A stretch of 64,000 nt of DNA from Serilophus lunatus (GCA_013399895.1 VXBA01001420.1:2000272-2064271); one strand, 5' to 3'; positions 14,500 to 27,740 are shown, numbered from the stretch's first letter. Notes: a model not told the origin generated them from the letters alone. Numbers and translations: made by a program.

Positions 14500-14770
14500 C
14501 TCTCTCGTGGGGCAGCCACAGCTTCTCTGGGCAACCTGTGCCAGGGCCTCCCCGCCCTCACAGGGAAGAGTTTCTTCCTAATCTCTAATCTAACCCTTGT
14601 CTCTGTCAGTGTGAAGCCACCCACCTTTGTCCTGTCACTCCATGCCCTTGTCACAAGTCACTCTCCATCTCTCTTGTAGGCCCTTTATGTATTGGGAATT
14701 ATCCAGTACAAAATTCCAGCTTCCCTTGGCTCCTTTTAAGTCCAGTGTTCAGCTGAGCTTTGCCCAAAGC
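14500..14770 (-). mobile_element. CR1 LINE fragment
   Basis: Reverse-strand CR1: ggggcagccacagcttctct, then cctcacagggaagagtttct and the tcctgtcactccatgccctt block. The extreme 3' tail is missing and the right end grades into unique sequence. Confidence 0.85.
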
Positions 14771-16519
14771 CTTTTGCTCAAGTTTTCAAACTCCTTAAGG
14801 AAACCTGCTCCCAATTTTGAGTTGATTTCGACTCAATTCAAGCTGATTTATAGCTCAGCATTAGAAAATAACAACAACAACAAATGTTTTTTAAAATGGT
14901 CACTTTGACCGTAATTTATGTGAGGCCAGATGGAACTTGGTGTTTTTAATTAAGTTTCATCTGGATTTTGTAATTTTAGTTTTTTTGTTCGGAGCAAAAC
15001 ACAGAAGAAGAAGGAGAAATGGAAAGCAACAATTAGTTCACATAAAACTTAATGGGAGGGTAGTTGTATTAATGTCTTGCAGCAGAGCAGGGTCCTTCCA
15101 GGTACATCCAGCTGCAAAAGGAACACAAGAGAAGAGCTGCATTGAGTTTATGCCTGTACTGCTTGCCCAGGATTTCTTTCCTAATGCAAGACTTGATGCT
15201 GTAGTCCCCTTGGATTAAGTGTGCCATACACAATGCTGTATCCAGGCCATTTTGACACTGTCTTGCAGTTCCTTTCCTTGAGATCCTGGTATTTTAATAG
15301 GCAGGATTAGCTCACAGCAAAAGCTGAACCTTTGACATTTCTTCCTAGCAAGTAACTCACAAATTGATGCTAATATTTGGCTGTTCTCAGCAGAGACCAA
15401 GTCAATACTTACAAAATTCACTCCTCCCTGAGGTTCCAAGGCCGGGTATTTTGTTTTTACAGGGGGGAATGTCTGGAACCTTTTAATGGATTAAAAATAA
15501 GTTGCAGTTGATCATTTGTTTGCGAGACAGAAAAGGCTTCAAAGATCCACAAGCGGATTAAGCGGGAGCGTTGGGATGATTCACAAGCTGATACAGGCCA
15601 CCAGGCAGGAAGCGTCTCAAATGACTTGCTCTTTTGTACCCTCATCAAAGCACCCCTGAATGACTGGCAGACCCCTCCTGGCTGCTTGCCTGGGGGTCTG
15701 AGGTGGCAGCAGTGACACGAGGTGTGAGTGGTTTGGGGAGGAAGAGGAGACTTGGCTCCTCGCTCACCCCGCTGCATTGTGTCTGTGGTTTGTAGGAGAG
15801 GCTTGTGCCAAAATGTGTTTTACAGCCATAACCTTCTCCTTGTGTTGTTTTCCTGCCCTACTTTTCTTTCTTTGTCTTCCCATCCCTGCTTTATCTTGTT
15901 TTGTTGTGTGTTGGGGTTTTTTTGGCTGGGCAAGAGGAAGCCATGTAAAGGCTGCAGCTTGACTGATGGTCCCCTCCTTGTCCCTGCCTTATGGCTGGGG
16001 CTCCTGAGCCAAGAAATGCCATCCCAGAGGGAATGGTGCCTGGTGCTGATGCAGGGGGCAGCTGAGGGTCACCTTCAGGGAGTTGGATTTATAACCCACT
16101 AAAGACAATGGGAAGAACACCAGTGACAGAACTGGGTTGTGGGTGAAGCCTTGGGCTGACTGATTCAGGAAAATCTGAGTAAAGGGCTGGAAAACACAAT
16201 TATGAGTTGTAAAAGTGCTGCTGTCTGTCCTTAACACACAGTTGCAGCCTTTTTCTTTCTTTCTTTCTACCTTTATACTGAGGACACTGGGGGTAAAAGG
16301 GAGCTTTCTGCAACCTCGGTCCTCCAAACCAGGTCAGGGATGAGAAATGACAAAGACATGGGATAATTCCTAATTGCAGCTGCCCAGGATCAGTGGGGGA
16401 CTCAAGGGGCCTGTGGGTCAGGGAGAGGGTCTTTAGCTGGCCAAGGGACACCTCCTGGCTCAGTCTTCTGAGTTTCTAGGAGTCGGCATCTCACAAACTG
16501 AAGGAGCTCAAACTTCCCA

Positions 16520-16680
16520 TCATTGGAAGTTTCCCAGACCCATCTTATCCAAGGTCAGTTTGGATGGGGCTTGGAGCCATCTGGGGATAGTGGGAGGTGT
16601 CCCTGCCCATGACAGGGAGTTGTAATAAGATGATCTTGAAGGTCCCTCCCAACCCAAACCATTGCATTATTCTATAAAAC
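16520..16680 (+). mobile_element. CR1 LINE 3' fragment
   Basis: Has tgtccctgcccatgacaggg, then ggtccctcccaacccaaacc and an attattctataaa end. The 5' part is eroded. Confidence 0.88.
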
Positions 16681-18149
16681 TTTTGCTGAAACGATGCCAA
16701 AAAGAAAAGTTGGACCACAAGAGGCAAGAGGCAGAAAGCTCACCAGGTTCTGGAGGCCAAGGGTTAAGCTCATTGATCTTTGCAGAAAGGCTGCAGGAGA
16801 TGAAGGCTGTCCACATTAATCCAAGGCAGATACCCAAGCAGCAGCCACGTGCCCCATGCGGCAGCAGAACCTCCAGAATTCACAGCAAAGGAGGGTGATT
16901 TAATAGAGTACACTGTGAAATTAGCTGGGAAAACTCTACAGAAAGGAGGAGAGATATTGCACATACAGCATGTGAGATCATTATATTACAGAGACTTTCA
17001 ACACCATCTCATAAGGAACACTGAAAAAGACCTTACAGGGGACTAAAAAAATCCCGCACCTCTTAACATCCTGCACTTTTAACCAAAGGCTTAACTTGCA
17101 CAGGGAGCAATGCTTTTCATATTTAAATCCCATCAGCATGATGGCAGGCCAGGAGGAAATATATCCAAGCTTTGGAGCCCAGCTATGAAGGGGGAACATA
17201 TAAAAATGGGGTCACCTGGGAAAGGAAGCTGAAGTGTGGCCACCAGTCCCATGCCTGGTTGTGAAAGGCAGCAAGTCACTCTCTTCTACTGAGTTTCCTT
17301 CATCCTAAGGTGGATCTGGTGCTCCAGATGCCCTGTGGAAGAGCAGGAGCTGCTCTCCCATCACCCCTGTGCTTTTAGATGGTTTGGAGCAGAACTGAGT
17401 CGAGTTGTTCAAGTGATGGGAGGTTGTGTAGGTCCATGATTTTTCTCTCTTGTGTCACTAAGGTGATTTCTGTCCCAGGCAGAGCACACGAGGGGGGCTG
17501 TTGTCCCTGTGCTGCTCCAGCTCCCAGTGCCTCTCCCTCCTGGAGATGGTGCCTAGGCAGACCCAGCACAAGAGCCAGCAGGTTCCTCTGCCAAGTGCTC
17601 CAGGCCTTCTCCTCTTGGATTCATTCTCACAATGCTCTCTCCTGTAGTTTGGCGCTCCAGCACAGGCAGCTTCCAGCTACTGGAGCTGATTCTGCTTTTA
17701 TTTGCTGCCAGAGAAAACTCTCAGCCCACAGCTCTGACCAACCATTGGGTTTGCAGCTTCCCAGCTCTCAGAGGTCTTTCAAAGTAGCTCTTTCTTTCGA
17801 GCTTGATGAAATCGCCAGCTTTGGTGAGAGCTGCTGCATCTCTTTGGATCTGGGGTATTTCTCCACCTGAGCACGAGTCCTTCTGCTCACACTGATGGTT
17901 CTCACAAGTCACCCATTAACACATAGGCAGTTGGGAAGGGGCTGTCCTACCCCCTCAGCCCTGAACATGGGACCTCCTGTGCTCCTCTATCCTGGACATC
18001 ACAGTAAGGACAATTTCCAGAATGAAGGTGAACACGTATTTGGTCACATATTGCACATCTTGAGACAGACAGACACCTCCCTCACCCACCCAGGAGGGTG
18101 CTGCCAGCCCACAGTCAGGAGTCAGGCAGGGGACCTGTCTCTAATATCT

Positions 18150-18400
18150 CTCGAAAATTTACCTTTTCTAACAAGGCAAAAAAGATGGCATCTTAATTAG
18201 ATGAGAAAAGTACATCAAGCTCATTAACTAATTACGAGGGAAAGTCCCTGCAGCAGATGCCTGGATTGCCTAAAGTACTGCTTGCTCTTAACTACTAACT
18301 TTGAAAAGGATTCTGCTATTAAAGCATTATTTTGTTCCAAAAGCACAACTAAGTCATTTATTTTTTATCGTGCCCCTCCAAACTAACCCCTTACAGCTTT
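18150..18400. promoter_or_regulatory. Candidate conserved non-coding element (18.2 kb)
   Basis: AT-rich block with AAGATGGC (YY1-like, 18182-18189), TTAATTAGAT and CATTAACTAATTAC. It is unlike the surrounding GC-rich sequence. Inference only. Confidence 0.25.
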
Positions 18401-18799
18401 AACAAAGGTGTGTGAGAGGCAGGGGCTGGGGGCATGTGCAGACATCCTTACATCTTGCTGGGACCATTCCCCAATGGCACCAGCTGCCTTTTGAGGGACA
18501 TCCAGTGCCTGACACATTCACTGGCTTCAACTGGTGCCTCTACAGCTCTGACAGGAGCAAAATATTAAAAGACCTGAGGGACAAGGGCTGAAGCATGAAC
18601 TTATCAACCAGCCAGGAATAGACTCATCCTCCCTATGATCAGCAGGAGACCATCCTCCTTTCCTTTCTAGTAGGAGCTAATAAAGAGGAGAGGGAGATTA
18701 ATCTTGTGGCTACTCTTTGTTGCACTAGATAAGGACTTGGGACTAGAAATTCCATTTATGTCCCTGAGCACTCATCAGAGCCTCTGAATCAGCTGGTGA

Positions 18800-19045
18800 G
18801 GCACAACTGTGATGCTGGGGCTGGACTATCTGGAGATTGGATATGTGGAAGAAATTCTTCCCTGTGAGGGTGGGGAGGCTCTGGCAAAGGCTGTCCAGAG
18901 AAGCTGTGGCTGCCCCATCCCTGGAAGTGCCCAAGGCCAGGTTGGAGCAACCTGGGACAGTGGGAGGTGTCCCTGCCCATGGCAGGAGGTGGGGCTGGAT
19001 GAGCTTTAACATCCTTTCCCACCCAAACCATTCACCCCTATAACA
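18800..19045 (+). mobile_element. CR1 LINE 3' fragment
   Basis: Contains gaagctgtggctgccccatc, cctgcccatggcaggaggtg and tttcccacccaaaccattca, the standard order of the CR1 3' end. Confidence 0.92.
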
Positions 19046-21079
19046 TTTCCTCTCCATTAATTCCTGATGAGAACTGGAGAATTTTCAGAGAACTGCAAAA
19101 AGGAACCCAAATTTTGCTATAGCCTGTCCAAACCCAAACATCCCAAAGCCTTATGGACCTCAAATTCTCCCTGAGGAACAGCAGCCTGAGCTCATCACCA
19201 CCCCTCAAGAAGGAGGCAGCGCTCCCCGAGATCACACAGGAGAGCTCTTCAGAGCTCTGTGCCCTGAACTACACACAGCAAACCCTAAATATTTTCCCTC
19301 CTCCCCTGTCAAGGCTGAAGGAATGCCTTAAAACATTTTTAATTGTGCAATCTCAGCTGTCATGTGACCTCAGCGACAGAAAATGGCCAAATTCAGAGGG
19401 AACTATTTGCTGAAACCTCTCATTAGCTCTTTCCTTCCCACCCCCAACCCATTCTAAATAAACAAACACACAAATTAAAACCCTCACAGCCCGTAGGGGT
19501 GTTGCTGTTGTTTTCCTTTCCCTAGAAAGCCTGAGGAATTGCATGGTCAGGGAACTTCAGCTATTCAAAGACACGTGAAACCCCCACCACAGAGCACAAT
19601 CCGTGCCTCTGCTTACGGGGGCATTATCAATAAGGAAAGTCATAAATCGCCTGCGGAACAGGAACTTGGAGACCAAAGCCCTGTAACTCAAACAGGCTCA
19701 AAGCAAAAGAGTCCCTTTAGTGTGAGGGTGGTCTGTGTAAAGTTAGGAGACACCTGCTAGCAAGTCCTGAGACACAAGCATCTGTGTAAACTTGCCCCCT
19801 CCCTGCGCCCGCAGCCCTTATAAGGTGTTGAATGAAGGAGTTTCATGAAAAAGGCTCTGTTTGGGGCAGTTCTAAGGCTTCCATGTACCTGAAGCAAAAC
19901 AGAGCTGGTGCTGTGCAGCCTTGGGATGGATTACCAGGGACCACAGGGAGGCCCATTAATTATGGTGACACGCTGATCTGCTCGCTGGCTGGTGGCTTGG
20001 GTTGGGTGTCTGGGTGATAAGAGCCCTCTCTGTGCAAGGGTTTGGGGGGAGCACAACAAAATCCAGAGGATCCGAGGAAATCAGAGCATGAGGGGAGAAC
20101 CCAAAGCTGAATGAGCATGTCCAGAGGGTTGGGAGCTGGGGGAGCGAGCCCCAATCTCCCTGTGAATCCCTGGGTCAGGAGTGGTGCCCCCAGTCCTGCT
20201 GCAGCACCGTGATGAGAGAGTGGGTTGGCAGCACAGATTTCGGGCATCCCACTGTGGTCCCTCACCCCCTCAGATCAGCAGCCAGCAGAATTTGAGCACC
20301 GATTTATTTTTAATTGGAAAGCAAAAGCTAAACAGGGAAATCTCTGCACACAAGGCCATCACACCTTCTTATGAATTAAACAGTGGAAATACTTCAGCAC
20401 TGGCAAAGCTGGAATCTGGAAATACCAATATTTCACCAAAGCCATGTTTAATATGCAGAAGTGTCATAAGTATTACTCAGAAGTTTCTAGCTGTAGGTGA
20501 AAGCTTCTCATCATCAGCTCTCAATATAATATGTGCTTATCTTAAAGGACATTTACTTTCCTGTGCTTACAGCCTTTATTTGAATTGTCAAATGACACTT
20601 TGCTGAAATTATTAAAACCTAGAGGTCACAGAGAACCTGACTTGAAAGTGGGAACACACATTCTTTCGTCTGAGCAAAAGTGCATATTTGGAATTTTAAA
20701 TGCAAATTTTTTTGGAGGAAGAATCGCTGTTCTGGCAGCCAAGTACAGATGGAGCATTTGAAAGAAGGTTCTGCTTTAATTTTTGACAAGTGCTGTGAAT
20801 AGACACTGCTCTGTTGTGAGAGGGAAGGGATGGGGCACAGCCCCAGCCCCAACGGGGAGCCCGGTGGGGTGAGCAGGGGTCTCACCCGCACACAACCCTC
20901 TCTGCTGCTGTTTCTGGTGGGTGTTTTACAGCTGCAAGACTGGAGCAGACCTCAGGTGACCTGACAGCCTGGTCCTGCAGGGAGGGAGGGAGGAAAGGGA
21001 GGGCTGTGCAGGGTGCTGGGTGCTGTCCTGCACCGGCCTCTGACCTCTGGCTCTTGTCTCCCAGACCCCCGTGGAGAGT

Positions 21080-22203
21080 CAGGCTCCAGCTGCTGGGATA
21101 TCCAGGCTCAAGCTGCTGGGATACCCAGGCTCAAGCTGCTGGGATATCCAGGCTTAAGCTCCTGGGATATCCAGGTTCCAGCTGCTGGGATACCCAGGCA
21201 CAAGCTGCTGGGATATCCAGCTCCAGCTGCTGGGATATCCAGGCTCAAGCTGCTGGGATACCCAGGCTCAAGCTGCTGGGATATCCAGGCTTAAGCTCCT
21301 GGGATATCCAGGTTCCAGCTGCTGGGATACCCAGGCACAAGCTGCTGGGATATCCAGCTCCAGCTGCTGGGATATCCAGGCTCAAGCTGCTGGGATACCC
21401 AGGCTCAAGCTGCTGGGATATCCAGGCTTAAGCTCCTGGGATATCCAGGTTCCAGCTGCTGGGATATCCAGGCTCAAGCTGCTGGGATATCCAGGCTCAA
21501 GCTGCTGGGATACCCAGGCTCAAGCTGCTGGGATACCCAGGCTCAAGCTGCTGGGATATCCAGGCTCAAGCTGCTGGGATACCCAGGCTCAAGCTGCTGG
21601 GATATCCAGGCTCAAGCTGCTGGGATACCCAGGCTCAAGCTGCTGGGATATCCAGGCTCAAGCTGCTGGGATACCCAGGCTCAAGCTGCTGGGATATCCA
21701 GGCTCAAGCTGCTGGGATACCCAGGCTCAAGCTGCTGGGATATCCAGGCTCAAGCTGCTGGGATACCCAGGCTCAAGCTGCTGGGATATCCAGGCTCAAG
21801 CTGCTGGGATACCCAGGCTCAAGCTGCTGGGATATCCAGGCTCAAGCTGCTGGGATACCCAGGCTCAAGCTGCTGGGATATCCAGGCTCAAGCTGCTGGG
21901 ATACCCAGGCTCAAGCTGCTGGGATATCCAGGCTCAAGCTGCTGGGATACCCAGGCTCAAGCTGCTGGGATATCCAGGCTCAAGCTGCTGGGATACCCAG
22001 GCTCAAGCTGCTGGGATATCCAGGCTCAAGCTGCTGGGATACCCAGGCTCAAGCTGCTGGGATATCCAGGCTCAAGCTGCTGGGATACCCAGGCTCAAGC
22101 TGCTGGGATATCCAGGCTCAAGCTGCTGGGATATCCAGGCTCAAGCTGCTGGGATATCCAGGCACAAGCTGCTGAGATATCTAGTCTCCAGCTGCTGGGA
22201 TAC
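21080..22203 (+). repeat. Minisatellite, 23-bp monomer with higher-order periods
   Basis: About 49 tandem copies of a 23-bp unit, consensus CCAGGCTCAAGCTGCTGGGA followed by TAY. From 21555 to 22107 monomers with GATATCC and GATACCC alternate strictly, making twelve 46-bp dimers that look identical by eye. The left part (21105-21470) instead shows a six-monomer period of 137 bp, marked by GGCTTAAG at 21151, 21288 and 21425. The last copies (22130-22203) are degenerate. Long open frames over it are a by-product of the repeat. Confidence 0.95.
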
Positions 22204-22977
22204 TGGCATGGCTGAGGCTGAGGAAAGGCAGGGAGTATCTGGCTTATATACCCTGACTGCAGGAATGTTTTCTTTCTGAGAGATAAGGTTTATCTGTTCC
22301 CCTTGCTCACACTTCCTTTTAGGGTGTTCAGTGGACAGATAGGAAGGGGAAAGTAAAGATGTTCAACATCTCTCTCAAAAAAATCCCCCACTCAAACCAC
22401 CTCACACAACATTTGTGGATTAGGCACAACCTTCCTGTTCTGTGGTGGTTCTCTGTGGGACACACCTTGGTGCACTCCAGGACAGGCCTGACCATGCCAG
22501 GAACACTCAGGAAAGGAGCAGTGGGGCAGCCAGTTTGAGAGAGGATGAGGAGACACCGTGCCCAGGTGCTGAGCCAGGTCATTCCTCTGATTTCATGTTT
22601 GATTGCAGCATGGGGAGCACAGAGCAAGGGCAATGAGGAGGGAAAACAAAATCCCCAGAGCTTCCAAAGGCAGAGATTTCCTGACACCTCTCAGCCACCC
22701 CAGGCTGGTTTTTGGTCTGCACCGTGTCACTAAAACTTCAGAAGCTGCTTTTATTCTGAGACAACTGGAGCAAAGGACAGGAGCAGTGACGTGAGGATGT
22801 AACTGCCTCTTCACCAGCCTCACTGCCCGTTTCATAGAGGGCAACATTAAGGGCTGGAGTTGGGAAGAAATTCCACAGGGAAGCCCAGTCAGAGTTTTGT
22901 CCGTGTGCCCTCTCATCATCTGTGTGCAGCATGTCCATAACCACCAGGAGCCACCAGCCCTTTCAAGCCTCCAGGGA

Positions 22978-23060
22978 CCACGGAATAGGCTGGTTTGGAA
23001 GGGAGCCACAAGGATCATTCAGTCCAACCCTTAGCCCTGCACAGGACCATCCCCAAGAGT
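22978..23060 (-). mobile_element. CR1 LINE 3' fragment, short
   Basis: ggaataggctggtttggaag, then ggatcattcagtccaaccct: the reverse-complement CR1 3' end, truncated after about 80 bp. Confidence 0.75.
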
Positions 23061-24021
23061 CACATGAGACTGAGAGTATAACCCAAAGAGCAGGGCTGCT
23101 GACCTCCTCCCCTGCCTGTCCTTTCCCATGTTACCCTGCTTGGATGAAGGTGTTTGGTATTTTTAGCTCAGCGTAACTAAACACAAAATATTTGAGGCAA
23201 AGGATGAAGATTCAGCTTGCTGAGATAAGTGATGTCCTCTTCTTCACCTGTAGGCTCCATGAGAGAGACTCAGTGTCAGAAAGTGCTGCATCCCCAGCCC
23301 CAGCAGCTGAAGGTGAGCACCAACAGCGCAGGGGTCGTTCTGAAGAGGAGGGGATGGAGGAATCCTGCACACGGTGGCAGAGCAAAGCTGGGAAGAAATT
23401 TCCTGCCATGAAGGGTCCCTCCCTTTTTTCCTGCTCTACCACAAATGAGACGAGGTTGGAGATGTGCAAACTCCAGCCCTACCTCGCTCCTGCTGGTGAC
23501 AGGAGGCAGTGGCACCATCACCACTACACTCACCAGTGCACCTGCAAACATGCTCCAGCCTCTGGCCCACAGTGGAACACAGGTTGTTTTCACCTCTGCT
23601 TGGATATTTCACCTACACAATGTGAACTCTTTCCTACAGATGTGCTCACGGTCACCCCTTCATTTTGTTGTGGATCCAGACCCTTCTCCACTAACATAAT
23701 ATGACCTGACTTGACTACTTAACACCCTCCATCCTAATGCCTGCCCAGAGAGTGGGAAGCTCCCTGCCAGCTCCTCACCCTCCTCTCCATCGGCAGAGCC
23801 TGCTCCTCAGCCCTGTTTCCATCCCTCCTGGAGAGCTCCTCGGTGCTGATCTGAAGTTTGGATGCAGTGTTGTTTTTATATATAAATGACATTATGACAA
23901 ATGATGAAGGATTAAATTACACTTCAATCAAATCATGCCAAACCAGTAGGGATCGAGGTCCCAGTGGAAAGTATACATGGAGTTCCTCAGCTTCCTGATT
24001 TGAATGACTTTGTTCTTCTTC

Positions 24022-24083
24022 CAGAGAAAAGAGGAGGGGGGGGGGACGAAGGAGAAGAGAGGGAAAAGGGAGAGGAGGGGGGG
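24022..24083 (+). repeat. Polypurine tract
   Basis: About 60 bases of A and G interrupted by a single C, with G10 and G7 runs. It could adopt triplex (H-DNA) or G-rich structures. Confidence 0.7.
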
Positions 24084-24719
24084 ATTTGGCCTAAAATGAA
24101 ACATTTTCCTTTTAAGTTGAACATTTGAAAATGGCTGGGAGGAAAGAGCTGAAACACTGTAATGGCTGATACTGAAGAACAGCCTGGGACTTTTGCTTTT
24201 TGAGAACAGAAGCCAGGGAGAGAGCTGTGGTGAAAAAGGCAACGCTGTGTGCCTTGAAGGGGAAGGTGTTTGCAGCAGCCCATCTCCTGCAGACACTGAA
24301 AACCCCCTGCAAGGCACTAACCCAATTAGCTTTGCGAAGAGCTGTGCTGTGCAAAGGCAAAGGCACTGACAGTGGTTTTGGTAAAGGCTAAAGACAGCTT
24401 CACTCTGCCTTGCACTCCATCAGAGCTGCTTTATTATCTTTGTGTTACCAGATCTTGCAAAGGTTGGCTCCAGAGCCTTCAGCTCTGCAGATCTGTCCAG
24501 CCAGAAACCTCTCTCTGCCACGTGCTGGCTTGCAGCGCTGTTGTGAACAAATTCTGCAGGAACAGCCATTCCATGCTACATTTGCCTGTAGAGGGACAGA
24601 TGGACAAGCAGACACTGTGCTCTAGGATTTGCATTAAGTACTTTGCTGTAGAGGTTGTATTAAATACAACCTCACCTCTTTCTGGTTTCTGGGTGTAAGT
24701 CTTGAGTATCGTGTCCAAT

Positions 24720-24920
24720 AGATACCATCAGTGATCAGGCTTTGGAATAAGTTGCCCAGGGAGGTGGTGGAGTCCCTGTCTCTGGGAGTGTTCAAGAGAC
24801 ATCTGGATGTAGCACTTGGAATATAGTTTAGGAGTGATTATGGTGGAGCTGGGTTGATGGTTGGACTCAATGATCTTGAAGATCTCTTCCAACCTTGATG
24901 ATTCTGTGATTCTGTGATCA
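24720..24920 (+). mobile_element. CR1 LINE 3' fragment with intact tail
   Basis: Contains tgcccagggaggtggtggag, ttggactcaatgatcttgaa and the terminal microsatellite gattctgtgattctgtgatc. It is a different CR1 subfamily from the copies with the catggcagggg block. Confidence 0.92.
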
Positions 24921-26697
24921 GTGAAAGCCTAAACAAGCCAAGCAGAAAATATCAGGGTCTCCTTTGGCTTGATGGTTGCCACTGAAAGACAACCAGGTCA
25001 GCATGAGTCTGATGAGCTCAGACCAACTCAAACCCTTTCTGACAGATGAGAACAACATTCCAGTGAGCACTTCTGAAAGCCTTGGCTCTATGTCTGTATG
25101 TGAATCACGTGCTGTTTGTGCCACAGCAGGGAGAAGACCTTTTCCTACCTCTCCATTTGATTATTACTGTCCTCAAACAACATGTACCACCTGCAGGTGG
25201 TATCTGCAGGCCACCCATTAACCTGCAGAAAGAGCAATGGACAAGCTCCTCTCTATTTGCATTATTACATTATATTTATAGAGTTTACATTTTTCTGGTC
25301 ATAAAATGCGTGTCAGCAGTGTGCACCTGCTTGAAGAGCCTCTTCCATTTCAGAAAGGAAAGCTCTAATCTTGCCAAAATTGAAGGCAAAAGAAGTGCTC
25401 CAGGAGGTTTAAAATACCACTGTCATGACATGGCAAAGCCACTTCCACTGAGAAAAGAACAAAGTCCACAAAAGCACACACATGAACAAGTCTACTTGTG
25501 CTCAGGCTCATACAGGATAAAACCAGAAAATCAACCTTTTCCCAAAGTCTTTTTGCTACGAATTTTCTCCCCCTAGTAACAGGCTTTGCAAAGTATTTTA
25601 AAGAATAACTTCAGCAATAATTCTCAGGAAATCATTTGTTACCTATGGTTAACATCCAAACTGCTCACATTGCAGCTCAACTTTCTGACACAGAAATCAA
25701 GGAGAGCACTTGAAGAAATCAAGATCCAAATTGGTTCAGCCTCTGAGGATAATAATGGCTTAGAAATATGTATAAATTTAAGTGGTTTTGAATAAGGACA
25801 GTGTTTCAAAAAGTACTCGAATTGTTACTTTGAAATAAGCCATTATTTTCTGCTTTTTTTAAATTCCACTCTTTAATAGGGGATGAGACACAGACTGCCA
25901 AGAACCAAGGGAAGTTTTTTGATGCAAATGAAAAGCAGCATTTAAGAAGTGCAAGTATCCCATAATAGAGCCCATACCAAATTGCCAGCTGCCAGACCTG
26001 CCTGGAGCATCCAAGGCTTCATCCAGCCTGGGAGATCAGAGCAGGAGGAGTCAGAGGCCCTGTCCTCTCCAGTGCTAACCTCATGGCTGACCTGGCTTCT
26101 GCTGCTGAGTCCTCAGGGCTCACACCACAGCTCCACATTCAAGTGTCTCCAGCCAAAGAGCATGAAAATTCCAGCCTGGAGTCAGACCCAGACACACAAC
26201 ATGGGCAGCTGTGGTCATGGCAGGAAAGGGATGGAAGGGAGGAAAGATCCTGAAGGCTCCTTGAGCTGGTTTTGCTGATTCCACCACTGCACAAAGTCCA
26301 GAACAAACCTCATGTTTCAGTGGGATTTATAAGGAAAGCCTTTCCAGTTCCCCAGTGCCACACTTAGAGAAAAAACATCTGGCAAGGAAACATCGCTGGC
26401 ATGGATGTGAGTGATTCACACACCCATCAAGGAGTTTAGGATCTTCATGCTCAAACCCTCCATGGACACCCACTACTGGCAGATCTTCCCAAACCACTGG
26501 TTGGTGGTTGGGAGGTGGAAGAAACAGTTCTTGGAGGAGGCAGCAGAACAGCGGAGCAGAATTGTACCTTCCTCACTCCCAGCCATGCCAGAAGGTCTTC
26601 CTGAGTTGCAAGGAAAGTCTCCTGACATGGAAAGCAGAGCCAGCTCTGCCAAGGAGCAGCTGAAGTGGTGGGGGTGAGGTGGCAGGCAAGAGATAAA

Positions 26698-26935
26698 CCA
26701 TGGAATCATTAAGGTTGGAGAAGACCTTTAGGATCATCAGGTCCAAACATCAACCACCACCACGTTCACCATCAACCCATGTCCTCAGGTGTCATATTCA
26801 CACATTTTTTAACACTTCCAGGAATGGGGAACCTATCATTTCCTTGCACAGACCGTTCCAATGCTTCACATCCATTTCCATGAACATTTTTTCCCTAATA
26901 TCCAACCCAAGCCCCCTGCTGGTGCACCCAGAGCT
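26698..26935 (-). mobile_element. CR1 LINE 3' fragment
   Basis: Reverse CR1: tggaatcattaaggttggag, later cttccaggaatggggaacct, ccgttccaatgcttcacatc and ccctaatatccaacccaagc. Same broad subfamily as the copy near 24.8 kb. Confidence 0.9.
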
Positions 26936-27379
26936 GAGGGGCTGCCCCATATGCTGAGGGGCTGCCCCATGGCACGTGTGCAGGAGGAAGGCAGGAGCAG
27001 GGAGGAAGGTGGGAGCCGGGAGGATTCCTGATGCAGTGGAGCACAGCACAACAGGAGAGCGTCAGCTGAGCGAAAACAGGAGCTGGCCCTGGACAAAAGG
27101 CCCAATTATCCACCCTCCTGCAAACAAACAGCCCCTCAGCCCAACTTTTTCAAAGATGGCTCAGAAAAGAAAAGGGCCACGGGATCGGAGGGATCAGCCT
27201 AAGTCATGTACATGTATTTAACAAGAAAACTCATTGATAAGCAAACCACCTGATGCTTGCACAGCAGAAAAGAAAACACCTGGTTCTGCCTGTGGGTTGA
27301 TAAGCCAATATCTTTAATCTTTTTTTTTTTCTCTTGATGACTGAAGTACACACTCTGTGCGGCCCTATGCTCCAGCCAC

Positions 27380-27740
27380 ATTGGTAATAGTAACAAAGCT
27401 TTGATGTCCCCCTCATTCAACAGAATGTTGTTTAGTTCAAAGCGAAGAACAGAGGCAATTCTTTGCTTTTAAATTATTAGCTCCCTAAGTCTTCTGTAAT
27501 GATATAGTTTGACTGAAGTGTGCAGTTTATTAACTACATAAAGACGATATTATTAGAGCGGAGAAAGGCAGCCGAAAGTTTTGCCTTTCAGCTCAGCAGC
27601 AGGGGTTTTTGATACTTTGATCTCAATCAATGCTAAATGTCTTTGTGAGATAGAGGGAGCAGCAAAAATTACCTTTGGCACCATGACTACATCAATTATT
27701 TAGTTCTTTTTCTTATAAATTAAAGTGTTCTTCAACTTTT
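27380..27740. promoter_or_regulatory. Candidate conserved non-coding element (27.5 kb)
   Basis: AT-rich block with CTTTGATG (27399-27406), CTTTGATC (27615-27622), further CTTTG words and several ATTA sites. TCF/LEF-like and homeodomain-like motifs are visible; function is inferred. Confidence 0.28.

Larger units (their letters stand above)
14771..21079. other. Intergenic, CR1 copies and a candidate enhancer
   Basis: Contains CR1 copies at 16.5 and 18.8 kb and an AT-rich, low-CpG block at 18150-18400. No coding exon was recognised. Confidence 0.6.

Noticed and set aside
21006..21431. Protein with repeats such as SSCWDTQAQAAGI over the minisatellite
   Set aside because: The 23-bp unit is not a multiple of three and has no stops in its common form, so open frames arise automatically; variant monomers carrying TTAAG close them.
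21080..22203. CRISPR-like array
   Set aside because: Head-to-tail repeats with no spacers, in a vertebrate nuclear context. This is a minisatellite.
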